From Acidobacteriota bacterium (GTDB taxonomy: Bacteria > Acidobacteriota > Terriglobia > UBA7540), in the NCBI GenBank assembly GCA_021789565.1, contig JAJYJL010000345.1, forward strand, positions 1 to 7,583: 7,583 nucleotides of DNA, in the 5' to 3' direction. The notes beneath the pieces are model-generated. The model had not been told where the DNA came from, did not search any database, and worked only from the letters and a program-made list of their open reading frames with translations. The position numbers were made by a program, and so were the translations under genes. This document shows, one piece after another, positions 6,520-7,583 of this stretch (position 1 is its first letter; every line of letters begins with the position of its first letter).

Positions 6520-6921
6520 ATGCTCTTTGATTCTGAAGCTCCCAAACCGAAAACCGGAATTCGCAAGTACTGGCCCTTGCTGGCTGCTATTGTTGTTGTG
6601 GTTGGAGTAATCGGCTTTTTTGCGTTCCACGACCTGCCGGAAAAGCGCGCCGTTGCGAATTTCCTGACGCAGCTCAAAGATGGGAATTACCAGCAGGCCT
6701 ACAAGCTGTGGCAGCCCGCGCCGGACTATAGCTATGACGATTTTCTGCACGACTGGGGACCGCAGGGCGACTACGGAAAGATTCACGAGTTCAAGATTCT
6801 CGGGGCGGAATCCAAAGGAAGCGCCCTGGTCATCGTGATTGTTACCATCAACAATCAAACCCCGGCGCTGCCCCTGGTGGTAGACCGCAAAACAAAAGGG
6901 CTTGCGTACTCGCCATTCTGA
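6520..6921 (+). CDS. Membrane-anchored small protein of unknown function
   Basis: This is a 133-residue protein. A short charged N-terminus (residues 1-17, rich in Pro and Lys) precedes one membrane helix at about 18-36 (WPLLAAIVVVVGVIGFFAF). The remaining roughly 95 residues would lie outside the inner membrane. They begin with a helical stretch (EKRAVANFLTQLKDGNYQQAYKLW), then a WGPQGDYGKI block, and end in beta-strand-like segments (SALVIVIVTIN, LPLVVDRKTKGLAYS). The N-terminal part (small domain with a repeat-like 'DGNYQQAYKLW') is reminiscent of NTF2-like or DUF4878-type lipid or membrane-anchored domains, but this is not a firm assignment. I associate this type of protein with Acidobacteriota. 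No clear ribosome site precedes the ATG. It converges with the heptose kinase gene, with 17 bases between the stops. Confidence 0.8.
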   Translation: MLFDSEAPKPKTGIRKYWPLLAAIVVVVGVIGFFAFHDLPEKRAVANFLTQLKDGNYQQAYKLWQPAPDYSYDDFLHDWGPQGDYGKIHEFKILGAESKGSALVIVIVTINNQTPALPLVVDRKTKGLAYSPF

Positions 6922-6938
6922 CAGCGCAGAGCGGATTG

Positions 6939-7583
6939 TCAGTCGCCGTCGTTGACGGCCCGGATGAGTTCCTGCGCGCTGATTTCAGCCGTTCCAAACT
7001 TGAGCACCACGCGCCCGCCTGCAATATTGGCAAGCCTGGCCGCGTCAATCATCTGAGCTCGCGAACTGAAAGCAAGAGCAAGGACTGCGAGCACAGTGTC
7101 GCCGGCGCCAGTCACGTCGTAGACGGGCCGGGCCTCGCTCTTGATTTCGTGAACCGCGCCGCCCTTTTCAAACAGCGTCATGCCTTCCGCGCCCCGGGTG
7201 ATCAGGAGGTAGGAGCAATCCAGCACAGCGAGCAGTTGGCGTCCCGCGGCTTCCAGGCTCGCGCGGTCGCGCATGGGACGTCCCGCCATCAACTCCGCCT
7301 CATGCAGGTTGGGAGTGACAGCGGTGGCGTGGCGGCAGATTTCCGGGTTTTCGGGTTTGGGATCCACGAACACAGGAATCCGCCGCTGTCGCGCAATCGT
7401 TGAAACTTGCTCACCCAGCTCGTTTTGGACCGTGCCTTTGCGGTAATCTGAGATAATAAGCGCGTTGAGCTTGGGAGCCCAGCGCGCGAAGCTTCGCGCC
7501 AGCAAGGCAGTGGTCTTGGAAGAGGCTGGCGCAGGTTTTTCAAAGTCGAGCCTTAGGAGCTGATGCTGATGGGCGGCAATCCG
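6939..7583 (-). CDS. rfaE1: D-glycero-beta-D-manno-heptose-7-phosphate kinase, 5' part outside window
   Basis: The frame is open from the right edge to a TGA at 6941-6939, giving the last 214 residues of a PfkB/ribokinase-family kinase. Family marks in fragment numbering are QLLRLDFE (8-15, typical of RfaE/HldE kinase domains), SDYRKG (45-50), FVDPKPEN (72-79), TPNLHEAE (90-97), ITRGAEGM (128-135) and DVTGAGDT (156-163), with Asp162 as the catalytic base. About 100-110 N-terminal residues are missing compared with the usual kinase domain. The protein stops soon after this domain, so the cytidylyltransferase half found in fused HldE is absent here and must be encoded elsewhere. The enzyme phosphorylates heptose-7-phosphate at C1 in ADP-heptose synthesis for lipopolysaccharide core, in the cytoplasm. 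It points to a Gram-negative outer membrane. Confidence 0.9.
   Translation of the reverse strand, partial: RIAAHQHQLLRLDFEKPAPASSKTTALLARSFARWAPKLNALIISDYRKGTVQNELGEQVSTIARQRRIPVFVDPKPENPEICRHATAVTPNLHEAELMAGRPMRDRASLEAAGRQLLAVLDCSYLLITRGAEGMTLFEKGGAVHEIKSEARPVYDVTGAGDTVLAVLALAFSSRAQMIDAARLANIAGGRVVLKFGTAEISAQELIRAVNDGD

Noticed and set aside
5727..6677. Minus-strand open frame of 316 codons across the SDR
   Set aside because: It is antisense to a well-supported SDR and part of the next gene, and the translation has no recognisable domain.

Overview
The window looks like a chromosomal segment of a GC-rich, Gram-negative soil-type bacterium, most likely Acidobacteriota. The grounds are two twin-arginine-exported glycoside hydrolases, an LPS-heptose kinase gene (so an outer membrane is likely), and a small membrane-anchored protein of a type I associate with Acidobacteriota. 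The phylum is an inference from style, since there is no rRNA or other marker.

Layout. Positions 1-1411 (minus) hold most of an exported GH29 alpha-L-fucosidase that runs off the left edge. Positions 1412-1646 are a divergent promoter region with candidate promoters on both strands and a TTGCAAA direct repeat. Positions 1647-3476 (plus) hold a second, sequence-divergent GH29-type enzyme with its own Tat signal. Next comes a spacer with a -10-like element and a possible 41-codon leader ORF (3673-3798) whose stop overlaps the start of an MFS transporter (3795-5048, anion:cation symporter type). A small putative secreted protein (5110-5478) and a short-chain dehydrogenase/reductase (5560-6318) follow. 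A membrane-anchored small protein (6520-6921) converges with the 3' part of a heptose-7-phosphate kinase gene (6939-7583, minus), which runs off the right edge.

How the genes may work together. The two exported fucosidases would release L-fucose or a related sugar from plant, algal or microbial glycans outside the cytoplasm. The MFS transporter could bring a sugar or sugar acid in, and the SDR could oxidise or reduce it. This is a plausible small carbohydrate-use cluster, but the substrate of the transporter and SDR cannot be read from the sequence, and no complete fucose catabolic route lies in the window. The right-hand part (small membrane protein, heptose kinase) looks unrelated to sugar use.

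I see no CRISPR array, tRNA, rRNA, insertion sequence or phage gene. No clearly undescribed system is present. The most notable details are the shared fucosidase control region, the coupled leader ORF before the transporter, and a TGTGATA element upstream of three genes.
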